Below are positions 23,573-32,675 of a DNA stretch of 38,619 nucleotides, in pieces (the stretch's first letter is position 1; each line of letters opens with the position of its first letter). The translations under genes were made by a program, and so were the position numbers. The DNA is from Planctomycetaceae bacterium (GTDB taxonomy: Bacteria > Planctomycetota > Planctomycetia > Planctomycetales > Planctomycetaceae), in the NCBI GenBank assembly GCA_028284145.1, contig JANQSH010000083.1:1-38619 (forward strand), in the 5' to 3' direction. A model generated the notes under the pieces. That model worked only from the letters and a program-made list of their open reading frames with translations, did no database searches and was not told the DNA's origin.

Positions 23573-24661
23573 CTATTGAGCCTGTGGTTTCATTTCTTTC
23601 AACAGTTGCCGGGCTTCACTGCCGAATGGCGTGTGGCCAAATCGAGCCATTGTCTCCCGCAACAGCAGTTCGGCACCGCGACGCTTTCCGGTCTGTTTCA
23701 TTGTCTCGGCCGCTTCGATACTCGCTCGTGCCGCCAGGTAATGGTCCTCGAAGTGCACCAACGGCAACCAGAGAAATTCGGCGGTCGCCTCGGCATATTT
23801 GCGGCGAAACAGAAAAGCCTGCCCCAACACGTAATGCGGACCACCGCGCAAATCCTCCTGCATTGTCGCAATGGAATCCTCCCATCGCTGCAACTCGGCT
23901 TCGGATAGATTACTCGCCCCAACACGCAATCGCCATAGTTGTGCTCGAGCCAGGCTGGCAATCCGTTGATCACCACTCCCCGCGAGTTGATGCATCACTG
24001 TCTGGGCCTCGCGTCCATATTTGGGATCACGCAGTAATAAGGACGCTCCAACTAACCGTTTCGCTTCCTTGTCATCGGTCAGCAGGGGCTTCACCTGCAA
24101 CATTTCGCCTGCGCCGATTCGTACAGGTGACCAGCAGACGGGAATCAACTTGAAATACCGCGTCTTCGGATCACTTGCCAGCAGGATTGCAAAGCGTTCA
24201 CTGGCATTCACGTAGTCCCCTTGCCGCAAGCCACACCGCACGAGCATTGCCAGAATCTCCCGCCGAACCCACTCTCGGCGTTCTCTGGTGAGTGCCTTTT
24301 CAAACTGTTCTTCGGCTTTCCTGAGTCGATGAGAGTCCAACAGCCTGATTCCGTCAACGTGGGTTTGCAGTTGTGGTGTGTCGACGCGCAAGACCTGTGA
24401 GGCCGGACGAGTGACGACTGAAGACCCGGGACGCATCTGAAAACGGATCTGCTCACCGGTGTAGTCCAGAATGGTGCAGCCGACCGACATCGGCGAACCG
24501 CTTTCCTGTTGCAGATAGACGCGGTCCGGAGGCTTGAAAGATGGCTCCTGAGCGACAATCGATGAAATGCGAATAATCGATAGCAACAACACGCAGAAAG
24601 AGATCTGCCCCACGACTGAAGTCGAGTACCAAAGATCGGAACGTTGTCGAATTGCAATCAT
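23573..24661 (-). CDS. secreted TPR-like repeat protein
   Basis: The 362-residue protein starts at ATG 24661 with a signal peptide ending SSIVAQ near residue 38. The frame extends upstream to 24748 but that part looks non-coding. After a short beta region (VYLQQESGSPMSVGCTILDY) the rest is helical pairs resembling tetratricopeptide repeats: RLRKAEEQFEKALTRERREW, YVNASERFAILLASDP, and KYAEATAEFLWLPL. TPR proteins scaffold complexes; here the partner is probably the ExbB-ExbD-ExbD set encoded 52 bp downstream, as YbgF/CpoB partners Tol. That parallel is inference. No enzymatic motif was seen. Confidence 0.78.
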   Translation of the reverse strand: MIAIRQRSDLWYSTSVVGQISFCVLLLSIIRISSIVAQEPSFKPPDRVYLQQESGSPMSVGCTILDYTGEQIRFQMRPGSSVVTRPASQVLRVDTPQLQTHVDGIRLLDSHRLRKAEEQFEKALTRERREWVRREILAMLVRCGLRQGDYVNASERFAILLASDPKTRYFKLIPVCWSPVRIGAGEMLQVKPLLTDDKEAKRLVGASLLLRDPKYGREAQTVMHQLAGSGDQRIASLARAQLWRLRVGASNLSEAELQRWEDSIATMQEDLRGGPHYVLGQAFLFRRKYAEATAEFLWLPLVHFEDHYLAARASIEAAETMKQTGKRRGAELLLRETMARFGHTPFGSEARQLLKEMKPQAQ

Positions 24662-25043
24662 GTTATCCGAATGTTGCAGATGGATGGATCGGGCGTTAAC
24701 AGTCGTTGAGTTTTCGTATGGCATTCCTGCGTGCCGGTCTGTATCCACACTCGATCATCACAGCCGCCGCATGTATCACTGTCGCCGCACATGGCGCTCG
24801 AAAATTCGATCCGTCATCCCACGAAAGTGGGAATCCAGGTCATTACTGTTCGTGTCGTTTACCCTTTTCGTGGTCGTTTATTTTTGAATCGAAAGAACGG
24901 CAGGGAGGCTCCTGCTCTGCGACAGTTATCCTGTTAATCCTGTCTGATCCATTCCCCTGCGAAATCTGCCGCTCTACATGAAATGATTCCGAAGAAATCG
25001 GCACGCAAGTGCGCGCCCTGCGAAGGCTGAATGCCAATTTCGA
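24662..25043. other. intergenic region, 382 bp, with three dispersed-repeat fragments
   Basis: The stretch between the vWA and TPR-like genes holds no gene I can support. It contains a stem-loop (TCCCAC-GAAA-GTGGGA at 24817-24832) inside a CGTCATCCC...GGGAATCCAG phrase, a CGTGTCGTTT/CGTGGTCGTTTA phrase near 24851-24880, and a direct repeat ATCCTGT-TA-ATCCTGT near 24928-24943. I recall similar phrases as common intergenic repeats in other bacteria, but this was not searched. The region separates the vWA/DUF1571 genes from the ExbBD set, so these may be two transcripts. Confidence 0.55.
24813..24838. repeat. short inverted repeat, dispersed-repeat type
   Basis: CGTCATCCC-ACGAAAGT-GGGAATCCA contains a perfect 6-bp stem (TCCCAC 24817-24822, GTGGGA 24827-24832) around a GAAA loop. 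It closely resembles the intergenic phrase CGTCATTCCCGCGAAAGCGGG known from many proteobacteria. Only one copy was noticed in this window. Confidence 0.55.
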
Positions 25044-26162
25044 CTAACGGCGAAATACGTTCGTATCCTGGTAACGGTAGGTGCCGCCATTTTGCTTTGC
25101 GAGTTTTTTGAGGAAATTGACCAACGCGAGATCAGCCCCCTTGCCAAACTGGACGGCGTGGATGCGCGTTCGGCTCCGGTTGGCAATTCGAACAGCTTCG
25201 AGTTCCGCTGCCGTCAATGACGGTTCATCCGCATCAGTCAGAAAGAAAATGACCTCCGGCGTCATCCGCAATGCGCGAAGCAGAGCGAGCTTATGATTCG
25301 TTCCCTCACCTGCGGTGATGGAACTAATCCGCTGTTCGGCCAGTGTGACATTGATGTTCGTGGCCCAGTAAAGACCGGGCTTGCGCGATTGATCAAGATT
25401 GAGCAAATCCTGTCGATCACCCGAGTAAAACAGCACCTGAAACTGGTGTGTACTTTCCAGTTGACGCAAGCTGCGGATCAATTCCGATTTCGCTGCGATT
25501 AACGGTGCCCCATGCATGCTGCCGGAGCGATCAACCACGTAGACAAATCGTGTCGCCCTGTCGCGAATGCCAAAAAAGGAAGTACCACCCGCCTGGGCAG
25601 ACCCACCAGAGGATTTGATCGCGTTGGGCCGTAATAATTCTCCCGGCGAACCACCCCCTGTTCCGGATGTTGATTGCGGTATGCCAGCGCCGATAAGGTT
25701 GGGGCCGGAATCGGGCAGGCTCAACGCCAAAGGTGGTTCGCTGTCGGCTGTCGCTGAGTTGGCCACATTCAACGATTGTGAAGAGGGAATCGGAGTCGTT
25801 TCAGTCGGGTTTGGTTCGGCGTTGGATTTGTTATTGGACTCACTCTCGTTCTGTTGATCGGTCGGTTTGGAATTCCTGATGTGAATTCCAACCTCGCGAA
25901 AGTTGTCGAATTCTCCTGAAGCTGACAGGCTCGAACCACTTCCACATCCGCGTAGTCCGAAAGCAAACCCGACCAGCAATAAGCTGTGTACGATGATCGA
26001 AGCCAACCACCCTGGAAGGGCAAATGGTGCAGAGGAACTGTTATCTATCTGAGATGTTCCGATGACACGACCGCTGACGGAATCACGATCCGGAGCCGCC
26101 ACTGCCACAGCCTGATGTTGTGTTGTGAATGAAGTCGAATTGGATTTTTGTGAGTGAGACAT
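25044..26162 (-). CDS. membrane-anchored von Willebrand factor A domain protein
   Basis: The 372-residue protein has a single membrane helix at about 53-70 near the N-terminus, a low-complexity Ser/Asn/Pro/Gly linker (about 100-195), and a C-terminal vWA domain from about 203. The metal-ion-dependent adhesion site is intact: VVDRSGSMHG (Asp211, Ser213, Ser215), a Thr in GEGTN (288) and LTDADEP (Asp310). The arrangement places the vWA domain in the periplasm. The ATG at 26162 has no strong ribosome-binding site. It lies 65 bp after the DUF1571-like gene and upstream of the TPR/ExbB/ExbD genes on the same strand. A role in an energised envelope process is inference. Confidence 0.88.
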   Translation of the reverse strand: MSHSQKSNSTSFTTQHQAVAVAAPDRDSVSGRVIGTSQIDNSSSAPFALPGWLASIIVHSLLLVGFAFGLRGCGSGSSLSASGEFDNFREVGIHIRNSKPTDQQNESESNNKSNAEPNPTETTPIPSSQSLNVANSATADSEPPLALSLPDSGPNLIGAGIPQSTSGTGGGSPGELLRPNAIKSSGGSAQAGGTSFFGIRDRATRFVYVVDRSGSMHGAPLIAAKSELIRSLRQLESTHQFQVLFYSGDRQDLLNLDQSRKPGLYWATNINVTLAEQRISSITAGEGTNHKLALLRALRMTPEVIFFLTDADEPSLTAAELEAVRIANRSRTRIHAVQFGKGADLALVNFLKKLAKQNGGTYRYQDTNVFRR

Positions 26163-26227
26163 CGGGAACTCAAACGAATCGGAAACAAAGCAGCATGATG
26201 AATTCTACGAGCAGCCCTGCGAATGCG

Positions 26228-27742
26228 TCAATCGGTCGCTTTCTGGCTTTCTGCCTGTTTTATCAGAGTGACAAAATGGTTCGTAATGTCTTCCTGAATC
26301 ACGCCATCGGGTGGGACGAAGATGAAATCCTCGTTTTCCAGTTCCGCGTTTAATGTAATCTGTGTGAAGTCCGTCGTCATAATGGTTCGCAATACATCTT
26401 TTTCGGTCCCGTGCCTCTGGAAGACGATCCGACGGGGAAAAAGCGATTCGGTTTCAATATAGATTTCAATGGCATCGGGTAAATTCTCGGGAAAGGCGTT
26501 ACCATCGGGTACTGCTTTCAAGTGTTTTTCCTGAAACCGGCCCGAAAGTTTGTGAAACGATCGCCCCTTGATTTCCACAACTTCCGTTTCGTCAAAATCG
26601 AACGCTCCTTCAAAGCGTGCTAACAGGGTTGGTAATCCGCCGATGGCCAACTCCGCCTGCAACAGTTGAGCCGGGTTCTGTTCAGAGCGATCAAATGCCT
26701 GCATTACCTGGCGAATGTCGTGACGCGTAATGCCGCGATTCGCCCCCACCTCACGGCGGTTCCACATCACCTGACCATCACTCACCTGTTGTAATACAAC
26801 GTCGATTGTCCCGACTTTCATCTTTGTTTCGTATCTCAGTTTCAATGGGGTGTCCTGAACGTAATGTCCCTCGGCAATCATCTCCCGACCATTGAGCTGC
26901 GCTCGCTGTTGAATGCGCGCTTGAACCGTACGGTAAAGCAAAAGCCTCCGACGGGCGTCTCGCAACAGATAAATTGCGGAAGGAAGGCTCTCGCCGTTAT
27001 TGGTGTCACCGGAATCGGTTCGACCGGCATTGGTCTGAATCGCATTGAGTACAACATGTAAAGCATCAACCGGCTTTGCCCGGCTCTGTGGTAATTCGAC
27101 GAGTTTCACCGGATCGGGAGAAGGGAGCGGGTCGTGTGCATCGGCTGGAAAACGTCCATCCTCAACATGAAACGTGTCGTCTTCCGTCGCCGGACGATCA
27201 AATTCAGGAATGCTCGTCACCGAAGGTGCGAGTTCCGGAAGAATGGATGTGACTGGTGGGGGCAGATTCCAGGCTGGCTCGCCTTCCAACTGTTCAGGGA
27301 AAACCGATGGTGGCGAAGTCGGAACTTCGGACGTTCTGAAGACCTGATTCAACGGCTTCAAATGTTGAATCTCTCCGGCACTGTTGGCCGAAGCGGGATC
27401 ATTTGTGTGTGGGTGAGAGGTCTCCGGAGTGCCGAACGGCTTCTGTGGCAAAGATCCCCGCCCCCATTCGGAGCCAGAACCGGGAGATCCACTTTGGTTG
27501 GGAAATCGATTGGGGCGTTTTGCACGGCGAATTGGTTTCAAAGGGCGCCCGGAAAACGGTGAGCCGGCGGTTTCCGCCGGTTGACGGGACTGCCTCGGAA
27601 GAGATTGCGAAGAAGATTGGTCTAAACCCGTAGGATTGCTGGGAATGTTCTGTTGACCGGAAAGTTGTCTTGAAACAGCGTAAACAACAAACACCAGAGT
27701 GATTGCGGCGAATGTTAAAATGGGAGTTTTTTGAGGATTCAT
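26228..27742 (-). CDS. DUF1571-like, LolA-fold membrane-anchored protein
   Basis: The 504-residue protein has one N-terminal helix (about 9-24), a Pro/Ser/Arg-rich low-complexity region to about residue 220, then a folded C-terminal domain of about 270 residues. That domain starts with a helix (DARRRLLLYRTVQARIQQRA), followed by many antiparallel strands (AEGHYVQDTPLKLRYETKMK, IEIYIETESLFPRRIVFQ), the pattern of LolA/DUF1571 half-barrels that bind lipids or lipoproteins. It is the first gene of the 21747-27742 minus-strand set, with its ATG facing a 222-bp divergent intergenic region shared with the plus-strand surface operon. Its domain name is from memory; the role in lipid or lipoprotein handling is inferred. 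Confidence 0.75.
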   Translation of the reverse strand: MNPQKTPILTFAAITLVFVVYAVSRQLSGQQNIPSNPTGLDQSSSQSLPRQSRQPAETAGSPFSGRPLKPIRRAKRPNRFPNQSGSPGSGSEWGRGSLPQKPFGTPETSHPHTNDPASANSAGEIQHLKPLNQVFRTSEVPTSPPSVFPEQLEGEPAWNLPPPVTSILPELAPSVTSIPEFDRPATEDDTFHVEDGRFPADAHDPLPSPDPVKLVELPQSRAKPVDALHVVLNAIQTNAGRTDSGDTNNGESLPSAIYLLRDARRRLLLYRTVQARIQQRAQLNGREMIAEGHYVQDTPLKLRYETKMKVGTIDVVLQQVSDGQVMWNRREVGANRGITRHDIRQVMQAFDRSEQNPAQLLQAELAIGGLPTLLARFEGAFDFDETEVVEIKGRSFHKLSGRFQEKHLKAVPDGNAFPENLPDAIEIYIETESLFPRRIVFQRHGTEKDVLRTIMTTDFTQITLNAELENEDFIFVPPDGVIQEDITNHFVTLIKQAESQKATD

Positions 27743-27964
27743 CGGAAAAGAGAGGTTTTACCAAAGATTCGGGTCAGTCCGGTCCGAAAAAGATGACTGA
27801 ATGTCTCCCTTTGTGGAAGACAGGACATCTTTGTTGAGACCTCGTTGAGGCGGGAAGATTGAGATTCTCCCGGCGATGAAGCTGCAAACTTAGCTCATTT
27901 CGCCGGTTGGGTCGACAGCAATCTCGTTGATGTCAACGTCTCGAATTTGGGTGAAGGACTCACG

Positions 27965-29593
27965 ATGAAATACTATTTCCTCGCATTGGCCGTGCTGGTC
28001 ATTGTCTGTTGTGGTTGCGCCGGTGGACCATTAGTCAGTGGTGGCTGGGGCGATGGCCAACAGAGCATTGATAATCGCCAACAACATGTCGCGCCGCCGG
28101 CATCGCAATTGATGCGACCCGGGCCAATGGTTGATGGGCCAGGGCCGGGCGTAATGGCCCAATTTGCACCCCCTCCAGGTGCATTCGGTCCGGGTGGACC
28201 TCCGCCAGGCTTTCAACCCAACCTCAATGGTGCAGGTGGTGGCGCTGCCAACGGTGGTGTTGATCCGCATGCGATGGCGGCGGCTCAAATGGGCCGCACC
28301 ACTCAGGTACGATTCGTCGAACCAATGGGCATGAAAATCGGTTGGAAAGTTGGCGAACGCTATGCTGAAAACCAGCTGGTTGCTCCCGCCCGTTACAATT
28401 TCCTGCAAGCGGCGACATTCCGCCTCAAACTGACGAACATTCCAGGACGGGAAGGACTTGTCCTTTATCCGTCTTTGCAAATCTATCCGTCGCATCCGAC
28501 GACCGAAGCCTACCTGAGTCACAACAGCATTCCGATCGAACTTACGGATGAAGACCTGGAACAGGTGGAAAGCAGCAACTTTGTGACCAAGGTAATCTAT
28601 CTGCCAGATCCGAAACATCAGGAACTGGCCGTGGCGGGTGTTGAGACGCTTGTTTCAACCCGACTGATGCCGGGTGTTGATCCGGTGGCCGAAGCCGAAC
28701 GAATGGGAACCATCATGCTTGTCTTGAGAATGGGGAACAAAGACCACGAAATGCCGGGGCTGGGTTTCGCAGCACCACAGCAGGGCCAACCGGGACAAGG
28801 CCAACCTCCGGCAAATGGTGGGCAAAACGGAAACGGTGGGATTAATGGCCAGAATGGAAACGGGACTTCCAACGGAAATCCTCCAACCGAGACACCCGAT
28901 CCGAACAACGGCAACCCCGATCCTTTTGCTCCGGAACCAACCACTCCGAATCCAGGCTTCGATCCCTTCGCTCCTGAGCCGACCGAAACACCTGATACAA
29001 TGGAAGGTGGAATTGAACAATCCGGTTACTTCTCACGCTCTCGCGGCACGGGAACGGTCCAACTGGCCGCGTTTCAACAACCGGCCAACGGTCAACCACC
29101 TGCGAATGGTCAGATGAGAAACGGAACAAATGACAATGGCGCCAATGGTAACGGTGTCACTGCTCCGCCGAGTTTCGCCGGCCAGCATGTTCCACCTGTG
29201 CCGATTGCACGCACCGGTGTCGGTATGCAACAAATCCCCGGCCCGATGATCGTCAATACTCCGGGAGGCATTCCCTGGGGACAGGAAATCACCGCCACCC
29301 CAATCGGTCTGCCCGGCCCGGCGCATCTACCGTTTGGCGGGCCAGCAGGTTTGCGAAGCCACACGATGCGGAACCTGAATCCCGCCCGTCTGCCCAAGCC
29401 GACCGATCATCTCCTGTTCGATGTCAAGCAGACACCAGCACCAAGTCTACCGGCTCCTGCGAAGCACATCATTTATGAGGAACATCATCCCCAATTCCGT
29501 CCGGGTGAGTTGACCTATCCTCGTTGGACTTATCCACAGGGTTATCAAACCCCGCCTTATCCCGGTCCGATTGGGCCACCGAGTGGACGCTGA
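27965..29593 (+). CDS. secreted or lipidated surface protein, paralogue 1
   Basis: The 542-residue protein starts at ATG 27965 (AAGGA about 7 bp upstream) with a lipoprotein-type signal ending VCCGCAGG; Cys18 is the candidate lipidated residue, though the lipobox is atypical. Residues about 25-110 are Pro/Gly-rich. A conserved domain at about 113-264 contains [56 protein letters not shown] and [12 protein letters not shown]. The C-terminal half is Asn/Gly/Pro-rich with NGQNGNG runs and a tandem DPFAPEPT. The same domain recurs in the next gene. I do not recognise a named family; length and composition suggest an envelope protein exposed to the periplasm or surface. Confidence 0.8.
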   Translation: MKYYFLALAVLVIVCCGCAGGPLVSGGWGDGQQSIDNRQQHVAPPASQLMRPGPMVDGPGPGVMAQFAPPPGAFGPGGPPPGFQPNLNGAGGGAANGGVDPHAMAAAQMGRTTQVRFVEPMGMKIGWKVGERYAENQLVAPARYNFLQAATFRLKLTNIPGREGLVLYPSLQIYPSHPTTEAYLSHNSIPIELTDEDLEQVESSNFVTKVIYLPDPKHQELAVAGVETLVSTRLMPGVDPVAEAERMGTIMLVLRMGNKDHEMPGLGFAAPQQGQPGQGQPPANGGQNGNGGINGQNGNGTSNGNPPTETPDPNNGNPDPFAPEPTTPNPGFDPFAPEPTETPDTMEGGIEQSGYFSRSRGTGTVQLAAFQQPANGQPPANGQMRNGTNDNGANGNGVTAPPSFAGQHVPPVPIARTGVGMQQIPGPMIVNTPGGIPWGQEITATPIGLPGPAHLPFGGPAGLRSHTMRNLNPARLPKPTDHLLFDVKQTPAPSLPAPAKHIIYEEHHPQFRPGELTYPRWTYPQGYQTPPYPGPIGPPSGR

Positions 29594-29750
29594 TTCTCGA
29601 GATCTCAAATCCCCTTCAGTCACCTCCCATCGATTGCAGATTCTCAGCCGGAGTCACTGTCTTCCACACGAGCCTGGCCACTCTGATCGGCCGGGAACAT
29701 CTCTCAACCGATCTTTTTGCATGCGACGAAGTGCTGTTCCAGCCGTCTGA

Positions 29751-30581
29751 ATGAAAACCAACCACATGCGCGAGCTGAATCAGAAATCCGGAATCCTTTT
29801 GTTGTGTCTCGTCGCGCAACTGAGCATTTCGGAATTGGCAACAGCGCAATTGCCATCGCATGAGCATACCCAGCGGTATTGGCCGATTTCTCAGCATTCA
29901 GGCGTCGGAAACTATGCGCGTATGCTGCAGAGTGTACAGCCCACACCCAACCAGTTTCAGTATGTCAGGGTGCAACTCCCTCGCTCGGCGAAGGTGACGG
30001 TCTATCATCTGCCAAAACCGGAAGTGCGGCAGCACGGACAGTTTCCGGGAAAGACGACACGACCATTACCGGCAGTTTTTGGTTTGCAGGTTGGACAGGT
30101 TTATCGCCTGCGAATTCATTCGATTCGCGATTTGCCCGGCGTTGACTTGTATCCCACCGTCGAGGTACTTGGCAAATTGAATCCACCTCCCGGACGCGAA
30201 GCGAATTACCCGGTGCCGGTCGAACTGTCGGAACAGGAGATTCAGCACGCGATCAATGGCCGGCTGGTGACCAAGGTGATCTACCTGGAAGAGCCGAAGA
30301 ACGCATCGCACCTGGAGCAGGGGGAATTCATTCCCACAGCCAGATACCCGGACAACGTCAATCTGCTGCAGGAAGCGGGGCATCGTGGTCGGCCGATGTT
30401 GATTCTCCGTGTTGGCGGGCGTGTTCCCAACCTGTTGCAACCTGATCCGTCGTTCTTTGGGCGGTTGTCACCCGTGGCTGTCCCTTCTCAACCGGTTCCT
30501 GCTCAACCTGCTCCCAATCAGCCGGTTTCCGAGCCATCGGTGGGTGCTGTCCCCGACAATAACGTTCTACCAACACCATGA
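29751..30581 (+). CDS. secreted surface protein, paralogue 2
   Basis: The 276-residue protein has a signal peptide (hydrophobic 15-28, cleavage near ATAQ). Its domain at about 95-235 matches paralogue 1: GVDLYPTVEVL against [22 protein letters not shown] against [24 protein letters not shown] against [13 protein letters not shown], and PMLILRVGGR against [10 protein letters not shown]. The tail is Pro-rich with repeated QPVPAQPAPNQP. ATG at 29751 has no good ribosome-binding site; an ATG five codons later is possible. It lies 157 bp after paralogue 1 and overlaps the next gene by 4 nt. Duplication inside the operon is clear; the function is unknown. Confidence 0.8.
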   Translation: MKTNHMRELNQKSGILLLCLVAQLSISELATAQLPSHEHTQRYWPISQHSGVGNYARMLQSVQPTPNQFQYVRVQLPRSAKVTVYHLPKPEVRQHGQFPGKTTRPLPAVFGLQVGQVYRLRIHSIRDLPGVDLYPTVEVLGKLNPPPGREANYPVPVELSEQEIQHAINGRLVTKVIYLEEPKNASHLEQGEFIPTARYPDNVNLLQEAGHRGRPMLILRVGGRVPNLLQPDPSFFGRLSPVAVPSQPVPAQPAPNQPVSEPSVGAVPDNNVLPTP

Positions 30582-31888
30582 TCACGACTTTTATCTACCA
30601 ATTGATGATGAGCGTCCGGCGCTGGTTGCGGATTTCGTGGCCATTCGTGTTGCTCAGTCTCTGTTCATGTGCAGGTATTGCCAACATGACGGCGTCCAAC
30701 ATGATGGCGACGACATCAGATCCCTTCATGGATGCAGTGGCAGAACCGGGTGCCCAGCCATCAGCGAAAACGCACCCGCAAATACCCCACGCTTCAATCT
30801 CTCCTCCGTTCTCTTCGAGATCGTTTGGGCCACAACAACTGGTCCGTCCCGGTACTGTTCGGCTGACACGTGACGATCTTGTTGCTGCCGGAGCCTTGCA
30901 GTTTGCTCAAGCGGAGCAACGTGTGCAAATTGGGCCGGAGGACAACCTTGCGATCCCCATTTCCTCAGTTCCGAAAGGGCGAAGTGACGAGTACATTTTG
31001 CAGGGCGGTGATCGCGATCATCCCGTGCACTACGATGATTTCAATCGGTTGGGGCTGGAAACCGAAGATACCATTGCCGAGTACAAAGATCATCTGGGCA
31101 AAAGCTACGTCAAACCAACGAACAAAATTGCGGTTTATGCACCTCGGTTTGGCGCAGTGAGTACCATCACCGATCTGAATGCCAACATGACCATTCACCG
31201 GGTTGTTGGAACGCACAACATGGCGGCCAGAGAAGATTTGCGATCTCGTCTGGCGATCGACAATCGGACTCAGAGGGGGAGTTCGCAATCCATGCGGATG
31301 CGGTCACGAGGAAGCCAGTTGGATGCGAAAGCGATTTCCATCAAAGCGGAGAACTCCCAGCGATTGGCACAACATGATCGACCGGAAGATCCCCGTATGA
31401 CACGTTCGTACCTTGTGACGTCCGATCTCGATCAGACGAATGCCGCCTACATTTCTGCCCGCATACAGGCTGCCGCGAACTGGACTCATGATCGCCGCCT
31501 GATCATTCTCGCGAAGGACGATCAGCGGAACGAACACATGGCGGTCTTCCGTCCAAAGTCGATTGTCGGCAGCGAGGATGAAAAACTGACCAAAGGTGAC
31601 ATGCACATCGTCAAGTCGGCTGACAAAGCCGAAGCCAGACCAGGTGACGTCATCACGTTTACGATCCGCTTTGAAAACCGTGGGGATCACAAGCTGAATG
31701 AAATTCGGATCGTCGACAACCTTTCGCCCCGACTGACATACGTCGAGGACTCCGCATCGTCCGATCGTCCGGGCGACTTGCTGGTGGAAGACAACGATGA
31801 AGGGTCGCTGATTCTTACATTCGTCCTGGATGATCCGCTGCCGGGCAAGGAAACCGGCGTGATCTCCTTCCAGGCGGAAGTGAAATAG
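30578..31888 (+). CDS. secreted protein with C-terminal DUF11-like domain
   Basis: The 436-residue protein has a hydrophobic signal (about 15-30, SWPFVLLSLCSCAG) with a possible lipidated Cys in LCSCAG. The middle is charged, without a recognised fold (ITDLNANMTIHRVVG; RMRSRGSQLDAKA). The C-terminal ~95 residues are a DUF11-type beta-sandwich: VKSADKAEARPGDVITFTIR, FENRGDHKLNEIRIVDNL, SPRLTYVEDSASSD. DUF11 domains are common in surface adhesins and envelope proteins. The ATG overlaps the preceding stop in ATGA, so it is coupled to paralogue 2. A terminator follows 49 bp after the stop, closing the operon. Confidence 0.8.
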   Translation: MITTFIYQLMMSVRRWLRISWPFVLLSLCSCAGIANMTASNMMATTSDPFMDAVAEPGAQPSAKTHPQIPHASISPPFSSRSFGPQQLVRPGTVRLTRDDLVAAGALQFAQAEQRVQIGPEDNLAIPISSVPKGRSDEYILQGGDRDHPVHYDDFNRLGLETEDTIAEYKDHLGKSYVKPTNKIAVYAPRFGAVSTITDLNANMTIHRVVGTHNMAAREDLRSRLAIDNRTQRGSSQSMRMRSRGSQLDAKAISIKAENSQRLAQHDRPEDPRMTRSYLVTSDLDQTNAAYISARIQAAANWTHDRRLIILAKDDQRNEHMAVFRPKSIVGSEDEKLTKGDMHIVKSADKAEARPGDVITFTIRFENRGDHKLNEIRIVDNLSPRLTYVEDSASSDRPGDLLVEDNDEGSLILTFVLDDPLPGKETGVISFQAEVK

Positions 31889-31936
31889 CCGGGAGAGAAC
31901 AGCAGGCATTCACAATTCGGATTCCCGCAAATCCGG

Positions 31937-31972
31937 CCCGTTACTGTGCATTGACAGTAGCGGGTTTTCTTA
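31937..31972 (+). terminator. rho-independent terminator of the surface-protein operon
   Basis: An 11-bp stem (CCCGTTACTGT at 31937-31947, ACAGTAGCGGG at 31954-31964) with one G-U pair and a 6-nt loop is followed by TTTTCTTATT. It lies about 49 bp after the DUF11-like gene. Confidence 0.85.
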
Positions 31973-32085
31973 TTGAAACAGATGGACCTTTCTCGATTTG
32001 AAGACCGTTTGCGATGCTGAAATGCGTTGTCTGGTCGTTTGGATTTGCGATCCTCCGAGCTTTCTCGATACAATGAAATTTATTA

Positions 32086-32183
32086 GAGCGTATTACGCTT
32101 TTCTGTGGCGCGAAAATCGTCTCCTGACCTGCAAACGCAGACTTCCACGAGCGAGAACCGCTACACCAGAAAGTAAGCTGCTC
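32086..32183 (+). repeat. MITE-like repeat, copy D, upstream of the STAS gene
   Basis: This 98-bp copy runs from GAGCGTATTACGCT to GTAAGCTGCTC. It is preceded by TA (32084-32085) and followed by TG, a decayed TA. It is most like copy E: both share GTGGCGCGAAAATCGTCT and CAAACGCAGACT. It ends 35 bp before the STAS gene start, with its GCTC end toward the gene. Confidence 0.82.
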
Positions 32184-32218
32184 TGGATTTTGATATCTCT
32201 TCACGGGAGCCACTCGCA

Positions 32219-32560
32219 ATGGTGATCGGGCCTGATCCACTGAAAATTTATGAAGCTGGTGAATTGACCGTCATTGGCTTCGGCACACAACCCATTCTGG
32301 ACAACATCAATATCGCTGAATTCCGCGAACAGGTGACGGATATTGTCCACGAAAACGATTGCAAGACGCTGGCGTTCGATCTGACGGGCGTGAAACTCAT
32401 TCCCTCCGGCTTACTCGGGCTGCTGGCTTCTCTGCGTGACCTGGGGGTTGAGATCCACCTGTACAACCCATCGGATGATGTTCGGGAAGTGCTGTCAATC
32501 ACCAAACTCGATCAGGTGATGACCGTGCATGACATCGACGTCGGTCAAAAGCCGGGCTAG
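32219..32560 (+). CDS. STAS-domain protein (anti-sigma factor antagonist type)
   Basis: STAS proteins such as SpoIIAA and RsbV bind anti-sigma kinases and are switched by phosphorylation of one Ser. The 113-residue protein shows CKTLAFDLTGVKLIPSGLLG with Ser63 at the expected phosphorylation position, then LLASLRDLGVEIHLYNPSDD and VREVLSITKLDQVMTVHD, the typical end. ATG at 32219 has GGGAG about 10 bp upstream. No anti-sigma kinase, phosphatase or sigma gene is nearby, so its partners are encoded elsewhere. It is followed 115 bp later by folD. A copy of the repeat element ends 35 bp before the start and may carry or disrupt its promoter. Confidence 0.88.
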   Translation: MVIGPDPLKIYEAGELTVIGFGTQPILDNINIAEFREQVTDIVHENDCKTLAFDLTGVKLIPSGLLGLLASLRDLGVEIHLYNPSDDVREVLSITKLDQVMTVHDIDVGQKPG

Positions 32561-32675
32561 GGCTGTAGAGAAAGACGCATTCAACCGGGGTGTGACAAGA
32601 TCACAGTCTTTGGGCCAAGTTCAGCCCCGACAGTTTCCGCTGAGACGGAACGCATTGAGACGGAACGAGACAGGC

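Noticed and set aside
29524..29754. A 76-codon frame between the two paralogous surface-protein genes
   Set aside because: It starts inside the first paralogue, has no ribosome-binding site and no domain.
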